Assembly (NCBI GenBank): GCA_008973525.1
Contig: WACJ01000519.1
Coordinates: forward strand, 1 to 64,000
Direction of reading: 5' to 3'
From: Stenopsyche tienmushanensis
Taxonomy: Eukaryota > Arthropoda > Insecta > Trichoptera > Stenopsychidae
Length of the DNA: 64,000 nucleotides
Made by a program: the position numbers and the translations under genes. The notes beneath the pieces are model-generated. The model had not been told where the DNA came from, did no database searches, and was given only the letters and a program-made list of their open reading frames with translations. This document shows, piece by piece, positions 1 to 9,929 of this stretch; position 1 is the first letter of the stretch, and the number at the start of each line of letters is the position of its first letter.

Positions 1-720
1 TTATATTTGTGGCCTTCAGTGCCTGGTCGTTGTCCGCCTTTAAGTGCGTAAAGTTACCCCAGCAACAAGTCAATTTGTTGGCAAGGATGCGCTTCCACTG
101 TTAAGGTCCTCCGGGGACGCCCCGTACGCCTCCATTGTCTTTGCGGGAATCCCGATTTCGGAATCGCCCCCTTTTATCCGACGCGTTTAATTAGGCGTGT
201 GCTAAACTCCAGGGTCGCTCTGATTTAAGCGATAGGGAGACATGTACATATCGCAACGACGCAAAAAGTTTCAGGGTCCTGTTGTGTAACGGCCTTCGAG
301 CGGGAGGCCTTCGAAATTATTATCCTAATCCGGGCACGTAAAAAGTTTGTTTTGAATATTCCAGTATCAATTTCGGGAGCGCTCCCAAAAACGTCCCGTT
401 TTAATTTGCTCGCGTATTATAATTCAATTCGTTGCTTCTTCTCCGAGAGTTAAATGTCAAATCTCAGATGTAAGGAATTCGTAAAATCTGAGTTAACTTT
501 TTTTCTTGTCATCATTTAATCTGCTCACGCCCAGAGGATCTTGATGAACATGAGGTCAAATTTGCAGATCTGCTGTGCATAATTTATTTGTTTATTTAAA
601 TAATCTTTATTTAAACATATGCGCATACAAAGTATATCCCAAAAGTCATGAAATATATTTTTTTTGAAAGATTTATTGACAATACCGATGTAATATAATA
701 ATATTATTCAAAATATAAAG
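1..720. other. No gene seen; non-repetitive flank
   Basis: The first 700 bases are less AT-rich than most of the window. They contain no convincing open frame, RNA gene or repeat shared with the rest of the window. A short AT-rich stretch from about 590 to 715 leads into the LTR fragment. Confidence 0.5.
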
Positions 721-737
721 TACAGGGTAGCTGCAGT

Positions 738-1011
738 AGCGTTGCCACGTTGTAAGCGGGAGTCGAAAAGAGTCTTCGGTTAGCCTTGGCTGCGGGAGAA
801 CGTCCTTCCAACAGCCAGATCTCTCTCTCTCTCGTGTCGAATAAAGAATTATCTAGGAAATATGATATTTCTGTTCGACGCCCCCATCCATCCATCCGGC
901 TACATCATGGCACGAAAGAAGAACAGACTCTTGCATTGATGTGGCCATTCCGACGAGCGCGGAGAACGCCCGAGGATTCTGCCCCAAGAGCGCTCTCGCT
1001 CCTGCGTTACA
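738..1011 (+). mobile_element. LTR fragment, family A (copy a), 5'-truncated
   Basis: This is the 3' part of a long terminal repeat found about nine times in the window. Shared landmarks in order are a GC-rich stem (CTGCGGGAGAACG, then CAGCCAGATCTCTCTC), an AATAAA polyadenylation signal near 840, a segment reading GTTCGACGCCCCC, a CCGAGAG-like GC-rich part, and a terminal TTACA. The 5' half of the LTR is missing, with similarity starting near 738. The terminal CA is followed one base later by a primer-binding site, which is why I call the family an LTR rather than a generic repeat. No gag or pol coding sequence follows. Confidence 0.75.
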
Positions 1012-1012
1012 C

Positions 1013-1030
1013 TGGTGTCAGAAGTGGGAT
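1013..1030 (+). other. Primer-binding site of the LTR element (tRNA-Leu type)
   Basis: The 18 bases beginning TGGTGTCAG and ending GTGGGAT lie one base after the LTR end. They are the expected complement of the 3' end of a eukaryotic tRNA-Leu ending ...CACTTCTGACACCA. Such a site primes minus-strand DNA synthesis in LTR retrotransposons. It is the only clear copy of this site in the window. The rest of the internal region is gone, and AT-rich unrelated sequence follows at 1031. Confidence 0.75.
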
Positions 1031-1031
1031 G

Positions 1032-2440
1032 CAAATACTCATATACATATATATGCGAAGCATTTAAGCTTGTATTAATGATTTGCTTCTGTATAAGAAT
1101 TTTTGTAATTGCGATTGATGCAATATAAACATTAGAGCCACTTAAACGATTTGTATTCTACATACATGTCATTAGGGATGTCTGAACTACTCTTTCAACA
1201 GATTTGAGCCCTTTATACATTATGAAAGATCAATAAATATCATTAGATTAGGAATCCATGCCATCAGTGGTATTGAAATTGGCTCGGTTATGTCTTCGTG
1301 CTTTTTTGTACATACAAAATGGATTGAATCGATCGATTATTGTAACTTAATTTATAGTCACGTAAAAGCGAATTTATGTATATTTTTTGTGATAAGTTTC
1401 AGTTTGAGTGATCGAAGGCAACTCTATAATAATAAAACATTTTCAGGCGAGGTTGACGCGACAATGTCTGAAAATCCAACAATGGATACGCGAGCACAAG
1501 AGCGTGAAAGTTGTAAAGGAAGGCTGTATAGGAGCTCGCTTCCGCTGGTGAAATCTTCAACCTGTAAATGAATCCCCTTAGGTAATATGAATTTTGAAGA
1601 TTTGTGAATAATGGAGGGCATATCTCAATTTCTATTTCATAATTAGTCTACGTCTGTAACTTGTATCGTGTTCGCGTTTAGGCTTACAAGTTTTTGGGTA
1701 ACGACGGCATTTTAATACCCCCGAACAACACGATTTTAATCAGGCTGCTTCGAAAGCCTTCGAAGATTTTAAAAATGTAATTAGTTTGGCCCAAAGCAAT
1801 GGCCACAAATTCCATCTTTATATTACTCCACGTTGAGACACAAAAACGCGATCGTCAATCACCAAAGTCGATGGTCATATAAAACATCCCGGATCTGTGT
1901 AATTTATCTAGATACCCGTTTTTACGGGTATCAAAGCAGAAAAGAGGAGATTGAAGACGTGATCACAATATCCGGCGAAAATTAAACCAAAAGACGATGG
2001 AAAAAAGCAACCCCGCCGAAGATATAAATATGTCGTTTCATGCCTTCAAATGAGGATATTTCATAGACGCGCCCCATTTGGCATCAAAGAGAAACGTCGA
2101 CGGATCACTCAAAGAACCGATATTAGATTTCAAAATATTTACGTCCGTGGCTGTTTAAATGATAGGTCAGTCCCTGGCAAATTGACGTATTTGACCAACG
2201 ACCATCGAGGCCCAATAAACAATGTTGTAGCTCTTCGGGCAAGTTAAACACCGAAGCTGGCTTAATTGGCAGTCTCGACAAGTAAAGCAATTTGTGCGCA
2301 AATAATAGTCTTATTGTTTGTCATTTGAAAACTTTGCTCTCTTAACTCAATGAATGCTTGATGGATATTGAATTTTCATGGGTGTCCACGTTGGCCGCAA
2401 TCAAAATTAGTTTACACAGGCAGATCTGCCATTAAAATTC
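1032..2440. other. No gene seen; one short perfect hairpin
   Basis: No supported coding region. A frame at 1290-1571 ends without recognisable motifs. A perfect 9-bp hairpin (GATACCCGT, loop TTTT, ACGGGTATC) lies at 1911-1932. It is too isolated to assign a role. Confidence 0.4.
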
Positions 2441-2455
2441 GATTGATTGTTGAAC

Positions 2456-2605
2456 TATTGGGGCGTATCATATGAACGTTCGGAATTCGCCGATGAAAAT
2501 CAAAATGCCATAACTTTTACAGAATATTCAATCAAAATAATATCCGTTAGTTTCAAAAGCATTTTGCCAACAAAAACTAAATTACGTACCAAGATAGTCC
2601 CGGAA
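2456..2605 (+). repeat. Dispersed repeat family O, copy 1
   Basis: About 150 bases starting ATGAACGTTCGGAATTCG are clearly related to 9553-9700 in the same orientation. Shared landmarks are the opening motif, a GCCATAACT block, a TCAATCAAAATAAT block and a CCAACAAAAACT block. The opposite strand has a 62-codon frame (2500-2688) that I do not recognise. The type of element is unknown. Confidence 0.6.
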
Positions 2606-2643
2606 GTACCCAACACGACAAAGAAAACCCAAAAAGAGAATTG

Positions 2644-2760
2644 GAGTAGAGAAGATGTGAACAAAAGCAGCCTCGTTGGTTTGCTCATCGAACGCTACTG
2701 GGGTATTGGAGTGGAGTGGAATTGAAGACTGCCTTTTACAGAAAGAGCAAGAGGACTCTA
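2644..2760 (-). mobile_element. 3' UTR fragment of an R1-group non-LTR retrotransposon
   Basis: On the plus strand this reads AGCAGCCTCGTTGGTTTGC and then GCTACTGGGGTA, matching 61465-61515 downstream of the LINE coding relic at 61629-62560. That relic is on the minus strand, so this copy is also minus-strand. The middle of the tail is deleted: the segment with the CTAACATGAGTTAG motif is missing. The end near a run reading AGAAAGAGCAAGAGGA matches the third copy at 51010-51175. Only the non-coding tail remains, as expected for 5'-truncated insertions. Confidence 0.65.
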
Positions 2761-2777
2761 TGCAAAAGGCGACACGT

Positions 2778-2832
2778 CACGTTTGTTCCATTTTGAGCAA
2801 ACGCGACACCAATCTTGCACAGAGCGAAAAAA
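2778..2832 (-). pseudogene. mariner transposase fragment
   Basis: The reverse complement translates as roughly LCARLVSRLLKMEQ. This matches the conserved mariner segment LCARWVPRLLT-EQ that precedes the first catalytic aspartate. Only about 18 residues can be recognised. Similar scraps occur at 5915, 15040, 18510, 24635, 46135 and 51225. Confidence 0.6.
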
Positions 2833-2853
2833 AATCGTGTTATAAAGCATATT

Positions 2854-3275
2854 TTAACCGTCATAATATTTAAGTATAATTAACTGAAATCGCTATCGTT
2901 CGTGTTGTCTTGAGAGTAGGCGTTTGTTTTGATAATTAAGTTACTTGCATAATTCTTATCGTTGACCAATTTTGTTATTTCTTTTTGACTGTTTTGGAAT
3001 GACGTCATTAGCCAAGTATCACTACTCTTTTACAAAATCTACTCCTTCAGAAGTAAATTGGTAGGTTTGCACGATAATCCTGTCCTTTTATTTTCGCAAA
3101 AATAGCTGAACAACAGAAAGCAGATGCCATGCAAGTTGAACATTAAGAAATGAACGAATATTGTGCGCTATCAACAGTGTCATTATCAAGCTTGTTACAC
3201 GCTGCGGCGGTACTGATAGAAAAGTGTATTTACATTAGAGCGTAGCGTGTATGTTCTCCGGTTTGAAAGGGTTAA
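2854..3275 (+). mobile_element. TTAA-flanked piggyBac-like MITE, family D copy 1
   Basis: The element is bounded by TTAA at 2854-2857 (TTAACCGTCATAA) and at 3272-3275 (TTTGAAAGGGTTAA). TTAA is the target of the piggyBac superfamily. The left half matches the reverse complement of 29310-29470, with shared TTAACTGAAATCG and GAGAGTAGGCGTTTGTTTTG blocks. The right half, with the AAGAAATGAACGAATATTGTG and ACACGCTGCGGC blocks, matches 38805-38880. It has no coding capacity and was presumably mobilised in trans. Confidence 0.65.
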
Positions 3276-3289
3276 ATGGCATTCAACCA

Positions 3290-3975
3290 CTGCTCAGATC
3301 TTTTCCTGTTGTATAAAATACATTTTTCATCGCATGTAATGATTTAATTTATAAATGAGGGTTTTTAATTACAGATTGTCCCAATGTGACCGCATACAAA
3401 AAAGTAGGCGGTAATCATTTGTTGAAGCCTTCCTGTTAGATGTCGTAGAAAATAATAGAAATAGCAACAATGACCTTTGTTAATTTCAAATAATCACGGT
3501 AGATGTATGCCTAACTGAAATTCCGAATTTTCATGTGTAACACGAAATATTTCCTGTATGTATTATTTTTTTTTATTGAATTTCTATTGGGTATTTTATT
3601 TTTACGCCATCCGATGAAAGTTGATATTGTCGATTCTCGTTGAGTCAATTTTCGAAAACATTGCTGTGATCAAAAGAGATATCCAAGCCGTCTTCCATTA
3701 ACTCCTCAAAGTAAAACTGAAAGAGCTCTTCAACGATATTAGATTGCATCTAGGAGAGTTCTTCAACATCTAATAGTCTCGCTACTTCCGCACAATGCAC
3801 TGCACTTCCACACTGATTGAAATTTTGAGTCTTCTCGCTATCTACTTGTGGCAACCGGAGATCTGTTGCAGTATTTGACCTGTTAAATTTGAGGTTTTCG
3901 AAAAAATCAATCGAAAATATAAAAATACGTTTATATACGCATAGCTTTTGGCTTTAGAATTTTCTGTGTTGAAAT
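3290..3975. other. No gene seen
   Basis: AT-rich sequence with no supported frame or RNA gene, and nothing shared with other parts of the window that I could detect. Confidence 0.4.
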
Positions 3976-3980
3976 CTGTT

Positions 3981-4103
3981 CATGGACGCAAACCATGTTC
4001 TTTGGATTGGCGTCGATCGCAAGGCGCTTTTACGATGTATCAGCGCTCCGAAATTCGGACCGGTTGAACACAGTAACCTTATGACCACTTCCTCCGATTT
4101 TAG
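3981..4103 (+). pseudogene. LINE C-terminal zinc-knuckle relic, copy 1
   Basis: The translation starts MDANHVLW and continues through ISAPKFGPVEHSNLM to STSSDFRA-like sequence. This parallels the better copy at 12420-12590 (MDADHVLW ... ARKSDRLGTQTWW). DADHVLW with the following cysteine is the second half of the CCHC knuckle at the end of the reverse-transcriptase protein of I/R1-group non-LTR elements. Both the upstream Cys pair and the final Cys are lost here. It is a short, strongly decayed relic. Confidence 0.6.
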
Positions 4104-4109
4104 AGCAGC

Positions 4110-5820
4110 TGCCAGTATATAGCAAATATTAATATTATTGATCTGCCAAATTTATTGGTACGGTAAACCTTCATTCCACAATCTGAATTTAAATCCAAAT
4201 TTTTATTAAAGGAGTAAGTTATGATTCAGATTATTTTTTTAAGCCGCCCATTGTGTTAAATGTGGAAAATATATATTATGTTCTTGTAATTTTTTCGTAT
4301 TATTCGTAGGCTTTGTTAGTTATGTAGTTGAAATAGCCGGTATAGCTTTCTGACCTTTGCTCAGCTCATATGGTATGCTCATGTAACAAAGGCACTAGTA
4401 TAAATAAGCTATTCTAAATACCTCTACAAGCTAATTATTACTAAACAACTCCTATATTAAGTTACCAACGACTTCACCAACCGTGAAAAGATTTAAATAT
4501 TCATCAACTAAGCCGTTACTAATTCATTAAGAACGTTCGTGAATCGTTCAGTTTTCCTACAGGCGTTAGGAAATTAAATATGAAAACGATGGAATGTGTC
4601 ATATGAGGATATTTATTTGGCGAAAGTGGCGAGCACCTTCGGTCCGATTGGAAAATTTCAATTTTGTGCGAATCGTCCTTTGTAAATTTCAATTTCGATA
4701 TGGAACAGGAAAACGGACCATTTCCTCCCGACAGGAAGCGTTCGCTCTTCAAATCTGAAACAGGTATAGCTACTATTCCAAAGGCAAATACATTTTATCT
4801 AGCGCCATTGGCAGCTCCGGGCCTTTAATTACAACAAACAAGAAAGCCCCCGCGATATCCCCAAGGATGGAGTTAATATCGGGTCTGTGGACGACAAACA
4901 CGCCTAATGTACATTGTCAAGGAAAATGCGAAAAATAAAGGATTTATTCCCCCAATAAATCTGGCGTTCGAACCTTTTGTCGAGCGGACATTCATTTCTG
5001 GAATCGACACAATTAACCCCGACATGAGAGAACGGACTGGGAGCATTTCGGGTAGATTAGCGTGTGATGTTATAGAGCCGTTATTACACACACAAAACAG
5101 GCCGGTGAATAAATTATGATGTATGAAATGTTACAAGAAGCGAATCGTGACTTTGCATACGAATACGTGTTAATCTCATTTTAAATTAAAGCTGTTCATT
5201 TTAATTTTTAAGCACGAGACTGGTTATAATAAATGCGCGTTTTAGGCGGGCGTGAATGTGTCGTGATATTGCACTGATTTTCCTCGGTTACATGTGACAT
5301 CCATCTGTGACGGTTAAACAACAATTCTGAATCGATTCTAAATCTCAAGAATAAATTATAATTAGGTAGTCGAGAGGTGGAAATGCACTCGTCTTAATAA
5401 TTGTCTTTATTTAATGCGAGGTGAGATAACAGCCACGAGATTACAAACGAGCCTGCATAAAGAATACCTCTTCCCGCAGCTGAGACTATCCATCGACTCC
5501 CTGTTTTTCTCATGAGCTAAAGAGTTACACTTACTGTGCGATTTAAATGATATTATTTTACAAATTGATTACAATGTCAGAAAATTTTGAAAAAATAATT
5601 TGATAAAAAAGATTCATAGATTGCTCTTCATTACTCTTATGCGGTTAGTGACAATTTATAGCAAACCCAAAAATCTTGCCTCTTTTCTTTGCTTTTTTTT
5701 TTAATGATAAAGGTACTCCTGAACTAGTTTCAAGTTTTGAAGACGCTACAACTGTATTTGATAAGCCTCAGTCCGATCAATATCAAAACTTCGGGGGAGT
5801 AGAATCTTCTTCATTTAACA
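4110..5820. other. No gene seen
   Basis: The overlapping opposite frames at 4873-5119 (about 70 codons each) and the minus frame at 4519-4752 carry no recognisable motif and show no splice-site context I would trust. No repeat shared with the window was seen. Confidence 0.4.
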
Positions 5821-5837
5821 GTAAAATATTGGGTGGC

Positions 5838-6000
5838 AGAGTTTAAACGAGGCCATCACGTCAGAAATTATGAATAAATTTAACAAAATTACATATTGAC
5901 TGAAAATTTGTACATGAGAAAGCTTTGCGCGAGATGAGTGCCGCGTTTGCTCACAATGGAACAAAAACAGCAACGTGTGTTTCAATTGAGTATTTAAAAC
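5838..6000 (+). pseudogene. mariner transposase fragment
   Basis: From 5914 the frame reads MRKLCAR, stop, VPRLLTMEQKQQRV, the conserved mariner segment upstream of the first catalytic Asp. The preceding 70 bases (AGTTTAAACGAGGCCAT onward) match 24568-24635, so the two fragments come from the same subfamily. It carries one in-frame TGA. No catalytic residues remain. Confidence 0.65.
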
Positions 6001-6004
6001 ATCC

Positions 6005-6850
6005 AATTAAAATGTATCAATTTAATAATCATAAATCATGGAATATATTTTGTATTGCTTATTATACTACAGTTGGATGAATACAATCTTGAAGTACTAT
6101 TTTCAAATGAAAGTTTTTCCATATTTTTTAATGCATTCATTTTTTATATGCAATTAAGCCAACTTTAAAAAGTTGAGGAAATCCGAAGCTTTCAATTTAG
6201 TTAGCTCGGCTCCTGAAAGCCATAGAAAATGTAATTTGAGTTCGCGTTACCGAGTTTTCCAAACTGAATTTGTTAAGAAGTACCACATTGTATGAAGTTG
6301 TCATAGCTGAATTTAATTTTATGACATGAATTCTAGTCTGCGTTTCGTTAGGCGTGTCGGTCAATAATGTTAATTGATCAGCCTTGATGGAGCTGGATCG
6401 TTTTTGACCGCTAATCAGCTGAGAATAAGGTGAACAGCCGCCATTGATCTTGAACCGTAAATTTGAAATTCGCGTGGCTTGCCGCCAGTTGCCTTGTATC
6501 TTATCAAGATCGCGTGTTGGCGCGAATTTTGACTTTTCGTCTCTCCGCCGACGTCCGTGAATTCACCATTAACGGATTATTAAAATCCCATTGTTCCAAT
6601 TCCATATTTCGGAATCGGTTTCGTATGCTAATAACGGCTCGAAATGAGATTCCATTATTCAAATTCGAATTGCAAACATGACGCCTCCGAATACGTGCAT
6701 TTACGGCCAGTAATTTAATTTCGGAGATCGTAGATAAAGCGATCGGTAATAAAATCACACATCGAACCGAATTTAATCCTGAATGTCAATGAAAGTGGTC
6801 TGGCTGGACCTCATACATTTTGTATGGAAATTGATGAAAAAAAAACACAT
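6005..6850. other. No gene seen
   Basis: Opposite short frames at 6463-6681 and 6504-6758 are unrecognised. No shared repeat was detected. Confidence 0.4.
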
Positions 6851-6852
6851 GT

Positions 6853-7147
6853 AAATAGTTTAATAGCTGTGTTCTGGCGTGTTTCTTTACTATCATTATG
6901 ACAGTCTGGCGTCTGAATGTCGTTGGGTTTAGGAGGAGAGGGGGTTGCCAGACTATTACCACCTTGTTAAGATAGTACCAGACTGGTTCAAATTTGCTGA
7001 AGCCAACCAGAAAATGATGTCAATTTTAAAAAATTGGAATAAATTATTTTTAATACCTTTTAATAAATAGTTAACGTTTATAAAAATGCCAGACCAAATA
7101 GATGTTTTCAACAACAACACGCCAGAACACAACTATTAAATTATTAA
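6853..7147 (+). mobile_element. MITE family F, copy 1
   Basis: Terminal inverted repeats of about 25 bases lie at about 6857-6881 (TTTAATAGCTGTGTTCTGGC) and 7118-7142 (the reverse complement, with T for C at one position). The roughly 290-bp interior is non-coding. It matches 22083-22343 in the opposite orientation, including the blocks ATTATGACAGTCTGGCG, TACCAGACTGGTTCAAA and AACCAGAAAATGATGTCAA. The structure fits a non-autonomous DNA transposon. The superfamily is not determined. Confidence 0.75.
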
Positions 7148-7351
7148 GTATTCTTTCAATTTATGCCGTCAGCTCTTGGTATATTATATACAAATAGGAG
7201 TTTTCAGCAGAACAGCAAAACAGCAGCAATATTGTCTGTAAATCCGAACACGGATAAATATATTGGACGATGACGATTTGGCAATATTTCTTTCGGAATA
7301 CATTTTTTATTCCAGCTGAAGTTTTTCCACGCCATAGAAAGTTGTGAAATA

Positions 7352-8480
7352 TTAGGTTGAGTCATAAATAGTTGCCGGCGATTAGAACCCGTTATAATTA
7401 TTCGGTTTTACCCTTGAAGAGTCATCCGTATTGATGAGTATGCGATATATAATATATGATTGAAGAAATTAGTTTTTAAAATTTCGCTCGGGAGTTGAGA
7501 CCTAGAAAGATGAACAGAGGGTGGGTCGCCGTTCCGATTTAGATGAAGACAATTTAAAGATGTTATTGGAGCAAAATCCACGTCGATTAATAAGGGAATT
7601 ATCAGGGAAGCTAAATACGTCACGATCAATTATAGTGAAAGGTTAGAAAATTGGGTGTGTGGGTGCCGCATAATCTTAGGGAAGACAATAAAGAAATTCG
7701 CATGTATCTTACCACAAGTCTTCTTTCACGGTAAAAAAAATACCATTTGTTACATAGGAGCGAGAGTGTTCTCGGGAGTCCCCGGGTGGCTCCCTGCTCC
7801 CACGCGTTCAGGATGGCCGCGCTAACGCAAGGGTCCATCCTTTTTTTGGATCATGTATATCCTACCGGATGGATGGAATGGACAGGCATCGAACAGAAAG
7901 ACTCTCTTCTTTAGATGCATCTTTATTAACACAAGAGAGAGAAAAATATCTGGCTGCGGGAAGGATGTCCTCCCGCATTCAAGGCTAACCGATAACTCCT
8001 CTCGATTCCCAGTATTTGCAGGTGCAATGTCCCCGCAGCGCCACAGAAGATGGTGCTGATGGTACATTACACCTAAAGAGAGGCGGAAGATGTTGCTGTT
8101 AATCTGGCGAATTAAATCTGCTCAAACTAACAGCGCTGTTGCATAGACATGGCAATTCGTCCACGCTACAACGTAATAATTACTGGAGATGAAAAATGGT
8201 TAACGTACGACAATTTTATATCCAAAAGACAGTGGCTTTATAAAGAACAACCACTTTTACCAGATTCTAAAGACAATATTCATGGGGTAAAAAATTATAT
8301 GTATGGTAGGGTCGTCGAGGCATAATCCCGGTTTTTTATATTTTTTAATTCTAAATTTTCTACGACTCTTTAATGGCCAAATCCAGGGAGATTTGATAAG
8401 ATCTATACATAGCTACTCTTAAAAAAACTCATCGCAAAGGCTAAAAGTTCTGGCCAGACCATCTTATCGATAGCGCATTT
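7352..8480 (+). pseudogene. irritans-type mariner, interrupted by a solo LTR
   Basis: The left end is TTAGGTTGAGTCATAAATAG after a TA (7350-7351), the style of terminus seen in irritans-type mariners. Coding relics on the plus strand are RSGRPFRFDEDNLKMLLEQN, then NTSRSIIVKG (helix-turn-helix region), then WVPHNLRED-like and TSLLSR, up to about 7740. After the inserted LTR the frame resumes with VIITGDEKWLTYDN, which contains the first catalytic Asp motif. It continues as KRQWLYKEQPLLP and KKLYVW-GRRGIIP to about 8350, then a weak trace to 8480. Stops and frameshifts are present, and the 3' end with the later catalytic residues and right terminus is not recognisable. It is an old inactive copy. 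Confidence 0.8.
7748..8170 (-). mobile_element. Solo LTR family A (copy b) nested in mariner
   Basis: Read on the plus strand, the copy starts TGTTACATAGGAGC and ends CACGCTACA. In LTR orientation it therefore runs TGTAGCGTGG...TATGTAACA, the TG...CA form of an LTR. It contains the AATAAA signal (as TTTATT near 7920), the CTGCGGGAAGG stem and the GTTCGATGCC block. A central part is deleted compared with copies e and f. It splits the mariner frame between the TSLLSR and VIITGDEKW parts. I could not see a convincing target duplication. There is no internal region, so it is a solo LTR. Confidence 0.8.
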
Positions 8481-8484
8481 AAAT

Positions 8485-9165
8485 TCGATAAAATTCGTGC
8501 ATTTCAATTGAATTATTTTTTTTCGCTCTGATATCGAATCGATTTTTTTTTGTCATTCGTATAATTTCTCACGAACTTTATAGTGTGTTCGAACATAAAA
8601 ATCAATGTTTCGGAAAACCGTTTAAGATTTTATGGCCTTTTTTCGATCACACAAAGGGCCCCCGACAGTAAAATTTACGATTTGAACTCCGAAATCAATT
8701 TATAAAATCGCGAACATTTTCATCTCATTTGAATTATTGGCCGTATACTCGAACTTCGTCGGAGACGTATTTTTATGCACGATTTATTCAGCGATGCAAT
8801 GCTTTATTTTGAGCGCGTTTTCCATATGCAGCGCTTTCGTGATCGATTGCAAAATGCTTTTCCGCATGGACGTGTCGCTCCATCTTATGGCCAAGCGAGC
8901 GTGTTTGACAGTTTGAATATTCTTCAGCTGAGAAGAAGCGAGACTATTTTTCATCCAACAATCCACTGTATATTTATTCATGTCAAACCTATTCTACTGG
9001 TACGCCACAAAGTGTTGAACGCTTTCGTCCATGTTTAAATATGAATATCAAATACATCAATTTTGTTCGATATACAAAGTGTTGCATTTGAAATATATGC
9101 TCGGATGCGGCAAGGAAACTACCTTATTTAAAACGCGCGCCTTTAATTACTTGAAAGGAAACGCG
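8485..9165. other. No gene seen
   Basis: The frame at 8775-9038 (87 codons) and its opposite-strand overlap have no recognised domain. No shared repeat was found. Confidence 0.4.
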
Positions 9166-9240
9166 GTAGTACAGTTACGTGGTTTATTGCCTCAGACCGT
9201 GTGTAGCGCAGACGGAAGGGGCAAGGGTCCAAAAGCATGC
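9165..9240 (+). repeat. Dispersed repeat family Q, copy 1
   Basis: GTAGTACAGTTACGTGG followed by TTTATTGCCTCAGACC matches 27570-27610 (GTAGTACACTTACGTGA, then ATTATTGCTTCAAACC). Similarity is clear over about 60 bases and fades afterwards. The copy abuts the decayed mariner-like element that follows. Confidence 0.45.
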
Positions 9241-9261
9241 ACTCGCTCGCTCTCGCCTCGA

Positions 9262-9545
9262 AGACTGTTGTCAGACAAAAAAAATCCACTGGTGTCAGGT
9301 CTGGAGACCACCAACCAATTGCATAAATCGTAATTTAATTAGATCAAAAATACATTTCAAAATACAAAAACAGTTATTTCGTGCCATTACGACCCCAGTT
9401 TAAAAATTCATTTTGATTTAAAGGTGAAATTTTAGGTATTTTTTTCAAAATGTTGAAAAAAATATTTCAATAATCCTGACACCTAGGATATGGAGCCTAT
9501 GTGTGAAACGTAGGAAAACACCGCCCTAACCCCCAAAAAATTTTT
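9262..9545 (-). pseudogene. Decayed Tc1/mariner-like element, family G copy 1
   Basis: The reverse complement of 9270-9305 reads WSPDLTPVDFFCL, a version of the RSPDLTPLDFF motif that carries the second catalytic Asp in many insect Tc1/mariner-like transposases. The right end at 9495-9545 (CTATGTGTGAAACGTAGG, then CCTAACCCCC and an A-run) matches the terminal inverted repeat of the better defined copy at 25083-25556. The left terminus is not recognisable. No open frame remains. Confidence 0.6.
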
Positions 9546-9552
9546 ATCGTTA

Positions 9553-9700
9553 CACATGAACGTTCGGAATTCGTAGGCGATAACTAAAACGCCATAACTC
9601 TAACAAAACATTATTTATTCAGTCAAAATAATCTCCATTTTCTTCAATAGTTTTTTTCCAACAAAAAACTGAATAGCTTAATCCAATTTTATATAAAAAT
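9553..9700 (+). repeat. Dispersed repeat family O, copy 2
   Basis: Starts ATGAACGTTCGGAATTCG and matches 2456-2605 in the same orientation over about 150 bases. It directly follows the family G terminus. Confidence 0.6.
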
Positions 9701-9840
9701 CCGCACTTAAGAACCAATAAAATCTTCGGACCTTTGAATTGTTTGGTCCTGTTTTCGGAACGTTTTATTTCTTAAAAAGTACTCTAAGAAATAAAACTAT
9801 TTTTTAAATGAAACGCGCATGCGTCGCGCGGCTTTACTGT

Positions 9841-9912
9841 GCTTGTGTGCATGTATATACGTAGCATAAAGTAACCAGTAGTTTGCCTATCTTATTATAT
9901 ATTACACAACAA
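9841..9912 (+). repeat. Dispersed repeat family L, copy 1
   Basis: About 70 bases ending CTTATTATATATTACACAAC. Related copies are at 19862-19940 (same orientation), and 21977-22076 and 48606-48685 (opposite). The most constant part is TTATTATATATTACACAA next to CAGTAG-TT-CCT. No coding or structural feature was identified. Confidence 0.55.
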
Positions 9913-9929
9913 TTTCCGTTAATAAATGG

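Noticed and set aside
1290..1581. Possible exon after TTTTCAG at 1446, with a frame to 1571 and GT sites at 1546 and 1582
   Set aside because: No frame is recognisable and neither donor is convincing. A 93-codon frame of this composition can arise by chance.
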